Part shown: one piece after another, positions 33,886 through 42,044 of the stretch
Layout of the letters: every line of letters begins with the position of its first letter
How positions within the stretch are numbered: position 1 is the stretch's first letter
Assembly: GCF_016658865.1 (NCBI RefSeq)
Contig: NZ_CP067992.1
Span: forward strand, 1,259,001-1,323,000
Direction: 5' to 3'
DNA: 64,000 bases
Source: Streptococcus mitis
GTDB lineage: Bacteria > Bacillota > Bacilli > Lactobacillales > Streptococcaceae
The notes under the pieces: model-generated
What the model was told of the DNA's origin: nothing
Seen by the model: the letters and a program-made list of their open reading frames with translations, nothing else
Database searches by the model: none
Translations under genes and position numbers: made by a program

Positions 33886-34821
33886 ATGGAAATTTGCCAT
33901 CAAATTTTTAAAAAAATCAAAGAATACGACACGATTATCATTCATCGTCATATGAAACCAGACCCTGATGCCTTGGGAAGTCAGGTGGGATTGAAAGCTC
34001 TTCTCAAACATCATTTCCCAGAAAAAACTATCAAAGCAGTTGGTTTTGATGAACCAACTCTTACTTGGATGGCTGAGATGGATTTTGTTGAAGATAGTGC
34101 CTACCAGAGCGCACTTGTCATCGTCTGTGATACAGCTAATACTGCTCGTATCGATGATAAGCGCTATAGTCAAGGTGATTTTCTCATTAAGATTGACCAC
34201 CATCCAAATGATGATGTATATGGTGACCTATCTTGGGTGGATACTAGTTCAAGTAGCGCTAGTGAGATGATTACCCTATTTGCCCAAACAACCCAACTTG
34301 CCTTGTCAGATCGCGCTGCTGAGTTGCTCTTTGCAGGAATTGTCGGTGATACAGGTCGCTTCCTTTATCCTTCTACGACTGCACGGACTCTTCGCCTGGC
34401 CGCTTATTTGAGAGAACATAACTTTGACTTTGCGTCTCTCACTCGCAAAATGGACACTATGAGCTACAAAATTGCTAAACTTCAAGGCTACATCTACGAC
34501 CATCTGGAAGTGGATGAAAATGGTGCTGCTCGCGTTATCCTGAGTCAGGAAATCTTAAAACGATTCAATGTTACCGATGCTGAAACTGCGGCTATTGTAG
34601 GAGCTCCTGGACGTATTGACAGTGTAAGTCTCTGGGGAATTTTTGTAGAACAGGCTGATGGTCACTACCGTGTTCGCTTACGTAGTAAAATCCATCCTAT
34701 CAATGAAATTGCCAAGGAACATGATGGTGGAGGCCACCCTCTAGCAAGCGGTGCTAATTCCTATAGCCTAGAAGAAAACGAAATCATCTACCAAAAGTTA
34801 AAAAACTTGCTTAAAAACTGA
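33886..34821 (+). CDS. pde2: DHH/DHHA1 phosphodiesterase (Pde2-like)
   Basis: 311 residues from the ATG at 33886, with GAGG 6 nt upstream. DHH subfamily 1: metal motifs HRHMKPDPDALGSQ (about 23-36), VCDTANTAR, KIDHHPND (DHH), GDTGRF, and the C-terminal DHHA1 motif GGGHPLASGA. The pneumococcal orthologue Pde2 degrades pApA, and also c-di-AMP, to AMP, acting with GdpP/Pde1. Nano-RNase activity is an alternative for this family. Confidence 0.92.
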   Translation: MEICHQIFKKIKEYDTIIIHRHMKPDPDALGSQVGLKALLKHHFPEKTIKAVGFDEPTLTWMAEMDFVEDSAYQSALVIVCDTANTARIDDKRYSQGDFLIKIDHHPNDDVYGDLSWVDTSSSSASEMITLFAQTTQLALSDRAAELLFAGIVGDTGRFLYPSTTARTLRLAAYLREHNFDFASLTRKMDTMSYKIAKLQGYIYDHLEVDENGAARVILSQEILKRFNVTDAETAAIVGAPGRIDSVSLWGIFVEQADGHYRVRLRSKIHPINEIAKEHDGGGHPLASGANSYSLEENEIIYQKLKNLLKN

Positions 34822-34916
34822 TAAAATACTTGCCAAACTTTTTAGAATCTGATAGACTAGTATGGTAACAATCTATGGCTCGCAAAGAGACCATGGCAGA
34901 AAGGAAATATTGCAAA

Positions 34917-35159
34917 ATGAAAAAAGATATCCATCCAGAATATCGCCCAGTTGTCTTCATGGACACAACTACTGGTTACCAATTCCTTAGCGGTTCAACA
35001 AAACGCTCTAACGAAACAGTTGAGTTCGAAGGTGAAACTTACCCATTGATCCGTGTGGAAATTTCATCAGACTCACACCCATTCTACACTGGACGTCAAA
35101 AGTTCACTCAAGCAGATGGACGCGTGGATCGTTTCAACAAAAAATACGGTCTCAAATAA
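34917..35159 (+). CDS. rpmE2: 50S ribosomal protein L31 type B (zinc-free)
   Basis: 80 residues from the ATG at 34917 ([14 protein letters not shown]); upstream in-frame ATGs lack homology to L31. No cysteine is present, so this is the C-minus, zinc-independent paralogue. The last codons and stop coincide with the 20-bp attachment repeat AAAATACGGTCTCAAATAAT (35141-35160). Integration therefore preserved the protein. Confidence 0.96.
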
Positions 35160-35160
35160 T
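35141..35160 (+). repeat. Left attachment site in the rpmE2 3' end
   Basis: AAAATACGGTCTCAAATAAT, spanning the last codons and stop of rpmE2. It is repeated exactly at 37204-37223. Flanking bases differ on both sides, so the identity is limited to 20 bp, as for a tyrosine-recombinase core site. Confidence 0.8.
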
Positions 35161-35192
35161 CAACCGCATTTATTGCTTAAAAACGTTGATAC

Positions 35193-35228
35193 AAAGCCAA
35201 TTCCAAGAAGTTGGAATTGGCTTTTTTT
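35193..35228. terminator. Terminator inside the element, now serving rpmE2
   Basis: A perfect 14-bp stem (35193-35206 / 35211-35224, arm AAAGCCAATTCCAA) with a GAAG loop and a T-run on plus. It lies on the element side of the left att repeat, so it was brought in by the element and replaces the original rpmE2 terminator, now at 37229. Confidence 0.85.
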
Positions 35229-35251
35229 GTTTTTGGTACCGTCTTGGAAAA

Positions 35252-35488
35252 CTAACCTTTTGCACTATCCAGGTAATCTACAAATTTTGTGATAGCTTTC
35301 TTCTCTCCTGCTACTGTAGAATGGCTATAAGTATCCAAGGTCATCTGACTACTTGCATGCCCTAACCTTTTGGCTGCATTGACAGGGTCAACCCCTACTT
35401 CAATCATCAAGGTAGCATGAGTATGTCTGAAACCATGAGGTGTTATCTTCTTCAAGCCATGTTTCCTGATAATGGCTATTGATAGTGC
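35252..35488 (-). pseudogene. Tyrosine integrase, C-terminal remnant
   Basis: About 78 codons: IIRKHGLKKITPHGFRHTHATLMIEVGVDPVNAAKRLGHASSQMTLDTYSHS, then KKAITKFVDYLDSAKG. The catalytic box II R-H (GFRHTH), the LGH histidine and the tyrosine (TLDTYSH) remain, but the N-terminal arm-binding and core-binding domains are missing. At about 35485 it fuses directly to transposase-derived DNA. Non-functional. Confidence 0.85.
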
Positions 35489-35780
35489 GGTAGCTGACAA
35501 CCAACTCTCCTGTTAGGTACTGCATAGCGAGATTTTCAAGCATCATTTTTTCAATTTTTCGTCCAGAGATAATCCCTTGTGAACAGGCAAATAGAAGAGC
35601 AGATACAAGCATTTTAGAGTGATAAGACGGGCGACTAAAGGCATGATAGAAGGCATGGAAGTGGCTATCTTCCAAGGTATTTACCACTTTTTCAATAGTA
35701 AAGACGAGATGGTCTTGTGGCAAGAAAGAACGGATTTCTAGTGGTAAAGTTGTTTGATTTGTGTTATAGTGAATATGCAT
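35465..35780 (-). pseudogene. IS1182-family-like transposase, N-terminal remnant
   Basis: Starts MHIHYNTNQTTLPLEIRSFLPQDHLVFTIEKVV. It reads through FSRPSYHSKMLVSALLFACSQGIISGRKIEKMMLENLAMQYLTGELVVSYRTIN, the N-terminal DUF772-type domain of IS1182-group transposases. Homology stops where integrase sequence begins. The C-terminal catalytic part is absent, so this is dead. Confidence 0.75.
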
Positions 35781-35843
35781 GAGATAGCCTTTCTAAATGG
35801 TTTATTGGGCAATTCTATTTTACCAAGACTATCGCAACCATGC

Positions 35844-35874
35844 AAAAAAGCAACGGCAAATCCGTTGCTTTTTT
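35844..35874. terminator. Bidirectional hairpin upstream of the TA operon
   Basis: AAAAAAGCAACGG (35844-35856) and CCGTTGCTTTTTT (35862-35874), a perfect 13-bp stem with a 5-nt loop. It shields the toxin-antitoxin promoter from upstream transcription. Confidence 0.8.
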
Positions 35875-35908
35875 GAAGATAAGAGACTATTGTCCCAGCC
35901 TCTTTTTC

Positions 35909-35958
35909 TTGATTAAAATCTATATCTAGTATATAATCAATCTATAACGTATAGATTG
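35909..35958 (+). promoter_or_regulatory. Toxin-antitoxin promoter and palindromic operator
   Basis: -35 TTGATT (35909-35914), 17-bp spacer, -10 TATAAT (35932-35937). Directly after it, CAATCTATA (35938-35946) and its reverse complement (35950-35958) flank ACG, forming a perfect 9-bp-arm palindrome over the start site and up to the GGAG ribosome site. This is the expected layout for autorepression by a RelB-type antitoxin. Confidence 0.8.
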
Positions 35959-35968
35959 GAGATATATC

Positions 35969-36253
35969 ATGGCTATAACATTATCAAAACAATACAATTT
36001 TAAACTGAATGAAGCTACTATGGAACAAGCTCGAAATATTATCAAGGAAAAGGGAATGACAATGACAGATGCTATTTCTTTATTTGTGGAGCAAATAGTC
36101 CTGGAGCAAGATTTGCCTATTAAGACGGCCGAAGATTTACATAGAGAACAGTTGATTGAGGAATTACAAGCCCAATCTGAACGAGCCTTGAGAGAATACG
36201 AGGCAGGAGAAGGCACTTCCCTAGACAATATGAGGGTACGCTATGGCTTATAA
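35969..36253 (+). CDS. RelB/DinJ-family antitoxin
   Basis: 94 residues. The N-terminal ribbon-helix-helix resembles RelB/DinJ (YNFKLNEATMEQARNIIKEKGMTMTDAISLFVEQIV, then DLPI). The acidic C-terminal half (EELQAQSERALREYEAGEGTSL) should wrap the toxin. GGAG lies 7 nt before the ATG. It overlaps the toxin by 11 nt. It should bind the palindrome at 35938-35958. Confidence 0.88.
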   Translation: MAITLSKQYNFKLNEATMEQARNIIKEKGMTMTDAISLFVEQIVLEQDLPIKTAEDLHREQLIEELQAQSERALREYEAGEGTSLDNMRVRYGL

Positions 36254-36596
36254 AGTGATTGCTTCAAAAGAGGTCGAGGAAGCTATCGACAATATACACG
36301 ACTATATAGCTACGGTACTTCTATCACCTCAATCTGCCAAAAATACTGTGGCTAAAATTTTAGACAGCTTAAAAATTTTAGAAATTTTTCCTGAAGCAGG
36401 TTTTGACGCTGATGAGAAAATCGGAATAAAAATTAACAGCAAGTATCCAACACGAGGAAAAATTATTGACCAATATGTTTTGCTTTACTTCATCGATCAA
36501 AAACGAAACACTGTTTTTTTATCTCACCTATTCCACACTAAAAGTGACTATGTCACTTTGCTACAAAAAGACAATAAAAAAAGCTCAACTGATTGA
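36243..36596 (+). CDS. RelE/ParE-superfamily toxin
   Basis: 117 residues: MAYKVIASKEVEEAIDNIHDYIATVLLSPQSAKNTVAKILDSLKILEIFP, then a beta-sheet with YVLLYFIDQKRNTVFLSHLFH. This is a RelE/ParE fold. The IDNIHDYI helix and Q-S-A-K-N-T segment are seen in type II toxins of the YafQ/ParE/RelE group. Whether it cuts mRNA or inhibits gyrase cannot be told. The pair may have kept the dying element in place. Confidence 0.85.
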   Translation: MAYKVIASKEVEEAIDNIHDYIATVLLSPQSAKNTVAKILDSLKILEIFPEAGFDADEKIGIKINSKYPTRGKIIDQYVLLYFIDQKRNTVFLSHLFHTKSDYVTLLQKDNKKSSTD

Positions 36597-36761
36597 GACA
36601 ACTTTCATTATTTTATAAGCTCCGAAACCTTAATTTTTGGTACCTTTTTGGTCCCGTCTTGGTTTAACAATACGGTATATATAATATTTTACAGCTATAT
36701 CCCCTTTAGAAACGTTGATTTAATAAGGATTTAAACACTATAGAGTATATCTTTGTAAAAT
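36594..36761. repeat. 170-bp direct repeat, copy R1
   Basis: From TGAGACA to GTAAAAT. It shares long blocks with R2 (37039-37208), including ATAAGCTCCGAAACCTTAAT and TTTAGAAACGTTGATTTAAT. Contains GGTACC/GGTCCC-GTCTTGG motifs. It ends in AAAAT, where R2 continues into the right att core; here the core is lost. Confidence 0.85.
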
Positions 36762-36823
36762 TGGAATAAATCAATCAAGGAGAAGTCAAATATCACAAAC
36801 ACCTAAGTTAATAAAAATTATTG

Positions 36824-37014
36824 TTGACATTCTCTCTTATTTATCCTAAACTATGGATAAGGATAGGATGATGTCGGGTGACTGGTAACAGTTTGCTCAA
36901 AGGTACTTGTTTTAGGTACAGGTTAGGTACTGCCTTCAGCTTTAGGCTGTAAAGAACCCGCTCCACCACTGGTCCTATTCGTTTTACTCTTGGATTATAT
37001 TCAAGAGTTTTTTC
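36824..37014 (+). ncRNA. Candidate structured small RNA with promoter and terminator
   Basis: -35 TTGACA (36824-36829), 17-bp spacer, -10 TAAACT (36847-36852); predicted RNA about 36859-37013. It would close with GGATAGGA near the 5' end pairing with TCCTATTC (36972-36980), and an inner CGGGT/ACCCG pair. Inside are small hairpins, CTG-GTAA-CAG and CAGC-TTTAG-GCTG, and three AGGTAC repeats. An intrinsic terminator, ACTCTTG/CAAGAGT plus six U, ends it at 36986-37013. No open reading frame is present. I do not recognise the family. Confidence 0.55.
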
Positions 37015-37038
37015 TTGTCAAAAAAAATCTCAAACACC

Positions 37039-37208
37039 TGAGACATCTTTCTTAATTTTATAAGCTCCGAAACCTTAATTTTTGGTACCCTTTTGGTACC
37101 GTCTTGGTTTAACAATACGCTATATATATAATATTTTACAGCTACTTTCCCTTTAGAAACGTTGATTTAATAAAGATTTAAACATTACAGTGTATACCTT
37201 TGTAAAAT
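37039..37208. repeat. 170-bp direct repeat, copy R2
   Basis: Second copy of the R1 sequence, roughly 90% identical by eye, leading straight into the right att core at 37204. It contains TTTTTGGTACC and GGTACCGTCTTGG. The latter motif also occurs next to the left att site at 35236-35248, so it may be an integrase arm-type site. Confidence 0.85.
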
Positions 37209-37223
37209 ACGGTCTCAAATAAT
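37204..37223 (+). repeat. Right attachment site
   Basis: AAAATACGGTCTCAAATAAT, an exact duplicate of 35141-35160 in the same orientation. It is followed by chromosomal sequence and the original rpmE2 terminator hairpin. Confidence 0.8.
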
Positions 37224-37228
37224 GATAA

Positions 37229-37257
37229 AAAAGAACAGTTTCAACTGTTCTTTTTTT
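37229..37257 (+). terminator. Original rpmE2 terminator, displaced by the insertion
   Basis: AAGAACAGTT / AACTGTTCTT stem (37231-37240, 37243-37252) and a T-run. It directly follows the right att copy, so before integration it would have ended rpmE2. Confidence 0.8.
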
Positions 37258-37335
37258 ATTCTTTTTATAAACCAATCACTACTACTTTCTATTTGGCAAC
37301 CGTCACGCTGACACTATAATTGATTTCAAACGGGG

Positions 37336-38552
37336 TTAAAAAATATCGAAAAGAAGCTTGATATTGAGAATAGTCAAGATGATTGAAACTACGTAGCCTA
37401 GGATTGTGTTCCACTTGGCATTGGTAAATTCTCCCATCACTGACTTCTTAGAAGTCAGATAAATTAAGGGAAAAATTGAGAATGGAAGAGCGATTGAAAG
37501 AAAGACCTGTGAATAGACCAATAACTGATCTAAGGTCTTTTCTTGATGCCCAAACAAGACAGCAACTATCATCACAGGTAGCAAGGCAAAAATACGTGTA
37601 CCGATACGGATAAGCCACTGAGGTAATTTCAGATGCAAGAAACCTTCCATGACAATCTGTCCTGTCAAAGTTCCTGTAATGGTCGAATTTTGACCACTTG
37701 CTAAGAGAGCCAGAGCAAACAAAGTTGACAAAGTTGAGCTTGCTATCGCTCCTGCTATTGTCGAATCCTGTAAAGCATTGTACATTTGGGAGAATGCCGA
37801 AATTTCAGATGCATGACCAAAAAAGAGGGAGGCACCCAAAATGAGCAACAAGGAATTGACAATAAAGGCTAGGGACAACTGAAGATTTGAATCCCAGGTC
37901 ATAAAGCGCACTGCTTTTCGGACGTCCTTCTTATCTTTGTGATTGATTTTCCTTGTTTGCGATAGGGATGAATGAAGATAGAGGTTATGGGGCTGACTGT
38001 CGCTCCTACACTCCCTAAAGCCAAGGTCAATTGGCTTTCATGACCTGGCAATGGTGTCTCAAATAATGTTGGAGTCGGTAAATAGCCACCAAAAATTCCC
38101 TGAACACTTGGATTGGATAAAGCAACCAGATAAGAAAAAATACCTAATATAGTTAAGATAAGAGTCGTAACAATGGCTTCAATTTTTTTGAAACCAAATT
38201 TCATCAACAACAACAAAAGAAATACATCCAAAACAGTTAAGAGGATAGCGACCATAATCGGTATTTTAAACAAAAGATTTAAGGCAATCGCTGAACCTAA
38301 AACTTCAGCCAAGTTTGTCGCCATTAAAGCCAATTCTAAAATCACCCACAGACTATAGCGGAGCCATTTGGGAGCATGATGTGCAGTTGCCTGTGCTAGG
38401 TCCATCTTAGTTACGATACCGAGCTTTCCAGCCATCTGTTGCAGCTGCATGGCAATGATAGATGAAATCAAAATAACAAATAAGAGACTATACTTGTAAG
38501 AAGCGCTACCAACTACACTGGTAATCCAGTTCCCAGGATCCATATAACCAAC
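37336..38552 (-). pseudogene. mntH: Nramp-family Mn2+/Fe2+ transporter, truncated and frameshifted
   Basis: The first fragment starts at MDPGNWITSVVGSASYKYS, the conserved TM1 motif, but an in-frame TAA lies four codons before it and the N-terminus is missing. It breaks at GATV: the TM6 motif should continue MPHNLYLHSS, and this is recovered in the other frame. One base is lost between 37993 and 37994 (GGGGCTGAC where GGGGCATGAC is expected). The second fragment runs from FMTWDSNLQLSLAFIVNS to the stop at 37336. Two independent lesions, so this is a pseudogene of a metal importer. Confidence 0.85.
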
Positions 38553-38620
38553 TTATATCACAATTTAGAATGATTCTTAAGGAAAGAATGATGGTTCAAA
38601 TAAGTAACATCAGTATTGTA

Positions 38621-38648
38621 AAAGCCAGCGATTTCTGACGCTGGCTTT
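38621..38648 (-). terminator. Terminator of the pyr operon (after carB)
   Basis: AAAGCCAGCG / CGCTGGCTTT, a perfect 10-bp stem with an 8-nt loop, followed on the minus strand by a short U-rich stretch. Confidence 0.8.
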
Positions 38649-38671
38649 AAAACTATGAAAAATTTTCTAAA

Positions 38672-41600
38672 CTAGATTGCTTCTGTGACAAAACTACGGC
38701 TTTCAAGTACCTTAAGCATTGCATCAGCTGTATCTAGGGCTGTAAAGAGGGGAACTCCGTGTTCAATGGCTGAACGGCGAATCTGCTCTCCATCTTCGTC
38801 AGCAGTTCGTTTTGTTCCTACTGTGTTAATGATAGCTTGAATTCTTCCTTTACGAACAAAACTTGGGATATCTTTATCGTCATCACCAATCTTACCAACA
38901 GGTTGGGCTTGCAATCCATGACTGGCAAAGAAGGCTGCTGTCCCTTCTGTCGCGAGGATTCCATAGCCAATATTTTGGAAACGACGAGCCAAGTCCAAAG
39001 CTTCTTCTTTGGCATCATCAGCGATAGTAAATACAACGTTACCAAAAGTTGGCAAGTGGAGGTAAGAAGCTTCAAAGGCTTTATAGAGAGCTTTTTCCAA
39101 AGTAGTATCAGAACCCATAACTTCACCTGTTGACTTCATTTCAGGACCGAGCAAGCTGTCTACCTTAGCTAGTTTGGTAAAGGAGAAGACAGGTGCCTTG
39201 ATATGAACGCGAGTACTTTCAGGGTAAAGACCATCTTGGTAGCCCAGTTCTTCAAGGTTTTGACCAAGAATGAGCTTGGTCGCAACCTGAGCCATAGGAA
39301 TATTGGTTACCTTAGAAAGGAATGGAACCGTACGGCTGGCACGTGGATTGACCTCAATAACATAGACTTTTTCATCCTTGATAACAAACTGGATGTTCAT
39401 CATTCCAAGACAGTTAAGACCAATTGCTAGGCGTTTAGTATAGTCTGCGATTGTTTCTTGCACCTTTTGCGACAAGGTTTGTGGTGGGTAAACGGCCATC
39501 GAATCACCTGAGTGGACACCGGCACGTTCGATATGCTCCATGATACCAGGAATAAGGACATTTTCCCCATCTGAAATGGCATCAACTTCGCACTCTTGCC
39601 CAACGATGTAAGAGTCGACAAGAACTGGGTGGTCTGGACTAGCCTTAACAGCAGTTCGCATGTAAGAACGAAGATCTTCTTCGTTTTCAACGATTTCCAT
39701 AGCACGACCACCCAAGACATAAGATGGGCGAACGAGGACTGGAAAACCAATCTTGCGAGCTGCAAGCACTGCTTCTTCTTCATTGGTAGCCGTTTGTCCT
39801 GGTGGCTGTGGAATATCCAAATCTTTAAGAGCTTGCTCAAAGAGGTCACGGTCTTCAGCACGGTCTAGGTCAGCAACCTGTGTACCAAGGATGGTCACAC
39901 CTGCTTTTGCCAATGGCTCCGCAAGGTTGATGGCTGTTTGACCACCGAACTGAACGATAACACCTTTTGGTTGCTCCAAGTCAATGACATTCATAACATC
40001 TTCGAAAGTCAATGGCTCAAAGTAAAGCTTATCTGATACAGAGAAGTCTGTAGAAACGGTCTCTGGGTTTGAGTTCATGATGATGGCTTCGTAGCCAGCA
40101 GCCTGGATAGCCTTAACCGAGTGAACAGTTGCGTAGTCAAACTCAACCCCTTGACCGATACGGATTGGACCAGAACCCAGAACTAGAACGGATTCCTTAT
40201 CAGACTTGATAGACTCATTTTCCCAACCATAGGTTGAATAGAAGTATGGTGTTTCAGAGTCAAACTCTGCCGCACAGGTATCAACCATCTTGTAGACTGG
40301 GACAATCTTGTTTTCCAAACGAAGTTGACGAACTTGGTCAGCTGTTGTTTCCCAGAGTTCAGCAATCTTACGGTCTGAGAAGCCATTCAGTTTGGCAGTT
40401 TTCAAAATGTCTAAATCTTGTGGATGTGCTCCCAGTTCTTGCTCGATTTCAAAGATATGTAAGAGTTTATCAAGATAGAAGATATCAATCTTAGTCAATT
40501 CAGCAATTTCTTCTGGTGTATAACCACGACGAATAGCTTCAGATACATAGAAGAGACGGTCATCTTGAGCTTTCACAACCTTTTCAATCAAGGCATCATC
40601 TGAAACACTAGCAAGTTCTGGAATTTCATTGTGGTGCACCCCAATTTCAAGGGAACGACAGGCCTTAAGGAGAGATTCTTCGATGTTTCGACCGATTGCC
40701 ATGACTTCTCCAGTGGCCTTCATCTGTGTCCCAAGACGGCGCTCACCCTTTTCAAACTTGTCAAATGGGAAACGTGGAATCTTGGCAACCACGTAGTCAA
40801 GGGCTGGTTCAAACATGGCATAGGTTGAACCTGTAACTGGGTTGATCACCTCATCCAAGGTCAAACCGACGGCAATCTTGGCAGCCAATTTGGCAATTGG
40901 GTAACCTGTCGCCTTAGAAGCAAGGGCTGAAGAACGCGACACACGAGGGTTTACTTCGATGACATAGTACTTGAAGCTGTAGGGATCAAGGGCCAACTGA
41001 ACGTTACATCCACCTTCAATCTTAAGGGCACGAATGATGCTCAAACTCGCGTCACGTAGCATTTGGTTTTCATAGTCTGACATGGTTTGCGCAGGGGCAA
41101 ATACAATGGAATCCCCTGTGTGAATCCCAACTGGATCAAAGTTTTCCATGTTACAAACAACCAAAGCATTATCAGCCGAGTCACGCATGACTTCGTATTC
41201 GATTTCCTTGAAACCGGCAATAGAACGCTCAATCAAACATTGGGTAACAGGTGACAATTTCAAACCATTTTCAGCGATTTCACGCAATTCTTCCTCATTG
41301 GCACACATACCACCACCAGTACCACCTAGGGTAAAGGCTGGACGGACGATTACTGGGTAGCCAATAGTTACAGCAAAGGAAACTGCTTCTTCAACAGTGT
41401 TAACAATTTCAGATTCAGGGATTGGTTGGTTGAGCTCTTCCATCAATTGTTTAAAGAGGTCACGGTCCTCCGCTTGGTCAATGGCAGATAATTTAGTCCC
41501 CAAAAGTTCTACTCCAAGCTCATCAAGAATACCATTTTTAGACAATTCCATGGCCATATTGAGGCCTGTCTGACCACCGAGCGTTGGTAGCAAGGCATCT

Positions 41601-41848
41601 GGACGTTCCTTACGAAGAATACGTGTCACAAACTCAAGTGTAATCGGTTCAATATAAACCTTGTCAGCAATTTCCTTGTCCGTCATGATGGTGGCAGGGT
41701 TTGAGTTAACCAAGACAACCTCATAACCTTCCTCTTTCAACGACAAGCAAGCCTGGGTCCCAGCATAGTCAAACTCAGCAGCCTGACCAATAATAATCGG
41801 ACCAGAACCAATCACCATAATTTTTTGAATATCAGTACGTTTAGGCAT
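38672..41848 (-). CDS. carB: Carbamoyl-phosphate synthase large subunit
   Basis: 1058 residues, the usual length. Two homologous ATP-grasp synthetase halves (first with [32 protein letters not shown] at the start, second with [32 protein letters not shown] around residue 555). A C-terminal MGS-like allosteric domain follows, with [39 protein letters not shown]. It makes carbamoyl phosphate from bicarbonate, ATP and CarA-derived ammonia. No clear ribosome site precedes the ATG. Confidence 0.98.
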   Translation of the reverse strand: MPKRTDIQKIMVIGSGPIIIGQAAEFDYAGTQACLSLKEEGYEVVLVNSNPATIMTDKEIADKVYIEPITLEFVTRILRKERPDALLPTLGGQTGLNMAMELSKNGILDELGVELLGTKLSAIDQAEDRDLFKQLMEELNQPIPESEIVNTVEEAVSFAVTIGYPVIVRPAFTLGGTGGGMCANEEELREIAENGLKLSPVTQCLIERSIAGFKEIEYEVMRDSADNALVVCNMENFDPVGIHTGDSIVFAPAQTMSDYENQMLRDASLSIIRALKIEGGCNVQLALDPYSFKYYVIEVNPRVSRSSALASKATGYPIAKLAAKIAVGLTLDEVINPVTGSTYAMFEPALDYVVAKIPRFPFDKFEKGERRLGTQMKATGEVMAIGRNIEESLLKACRSLEIGVHHNEIPELASVSDDALIEKVVKAQDDRLFYVSEAIRRGYTPEEIAELTKIDIFYLDKLLHIFEIEQELGAHPQDLDILKTAKLNGFSDRKIAELWETTADQVRQLRLENKIVPVYKMVDTCAAEFDSETPYFYSTYGWENESIKSDKESVLVLGSGPIRIGQGVEFDYATVHSVKAIQAAGYEAIIMNSNPETVSTDFSVSDKLYFEPLTFEDVMNVIDLEQPKGVIVQFGGQTAINLAEPLAKAGVTILGTQVADLDRAEDRDLFEQALKDLDIPQPPGQTATNEEEAVLAARKIGFPVLVRPSYVLGGRAMEIVENEEDLRSYMRTAVKASPDHPVLVDSYIVGQECEVDAISDGENVLIPGIMEHIERAGVHSGDSMAVYPPQTLSQKVQETIADYTKRLAIGLNCLGMMNIQFVIKDEKVYVIEVNPRASRTVPFLSKVTNIPMAQVATKLILGQNLEELGYQDGLYPESTRVHIKAPVFSFTKLAKVDSLLGPEMKSTGEVMGSDTTLEKALYKAFEASYLHLPTFGNVVFTIADDAKEEALDLARRFQNIGYGILATEGTAAFFASHGLQAQPVGKIGDDDKDIPSFVRKGRIQAIINTVGTKRTADEDGEQIRRSAIEHGVPLFTALDTADAMLKVLESRSFVTEAI

Positions 41849-42044
41849 AGTTTATGATACAAAGCCCGTAAAGAACACAGTAAAAATAGGAAACTCGGTG
41901 CAGACGCCTTCAGCGTCAAGACGATGTTTATCTTTTTCACACAGTTCTTAGGCTGTGTTCACTTCCGCGAACAATGTATCTTCTCCTTTCTATTCGGCAA
42001 CTCTCGGGTTGACATTAAATAAATAAATTTATTTAGAAATTTTA

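Larger units (their letters stand above)
35161..37203. mobile_element. Decayed integrative element at rpmE2
   Basis: A 2.04-kb insert between identical 20-bp direct repeats. It contains the C-terminal relic of a tyrosine integrase next to the left repeat, a transposase stub, a toxin-antitoxin pair, two 170-bp repeats and a putative RNA gene. The integrase orientation beside an att site and insertion at a ribosomal-protein gene 3' end are typical for Gram-positive integrative elements. It cannot excise by itself because the integrase is truncated. Confidence 0.7.
36597..37335. other. 739-nt gene-free interval
   Basis: Holds R1, the candidate small RNA, its terminator, R2, the right attachment site and the native rpmE2 terminator. 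No protein-coding frame with a ribosome site was found. Confidence 0.7.

Noticed and set aside
36859..37013. tmRNA, 6S RNA or tRNA-like gene
   Set aside because: The CCACCA-like string near the 3' end is not in an acceptor stem. No tag reading frame or T arm is found, and it does not match the 6S layout as far as I can judge.
37336..38543. Two separate genes for a split Nramp transporter
   Set aside because: The pieces join in one conserved TM6 motif after restoring one base, and the first piece lacks its N-terminus; decay is simpler.
38818..39941. Several antisense and alternate-frame open stretches within carB
   Set aside because: carB is fully conserved in its own frame; the others lack ribosome sites and recognisable domains.
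41849..41870. Leaderless promoter directly before carB
   Set aside because: TATCAT lies 6 rather than 7 nt from the ATG and has no good -35 or TGn extension; the missing ribosome site is noted but not explained.
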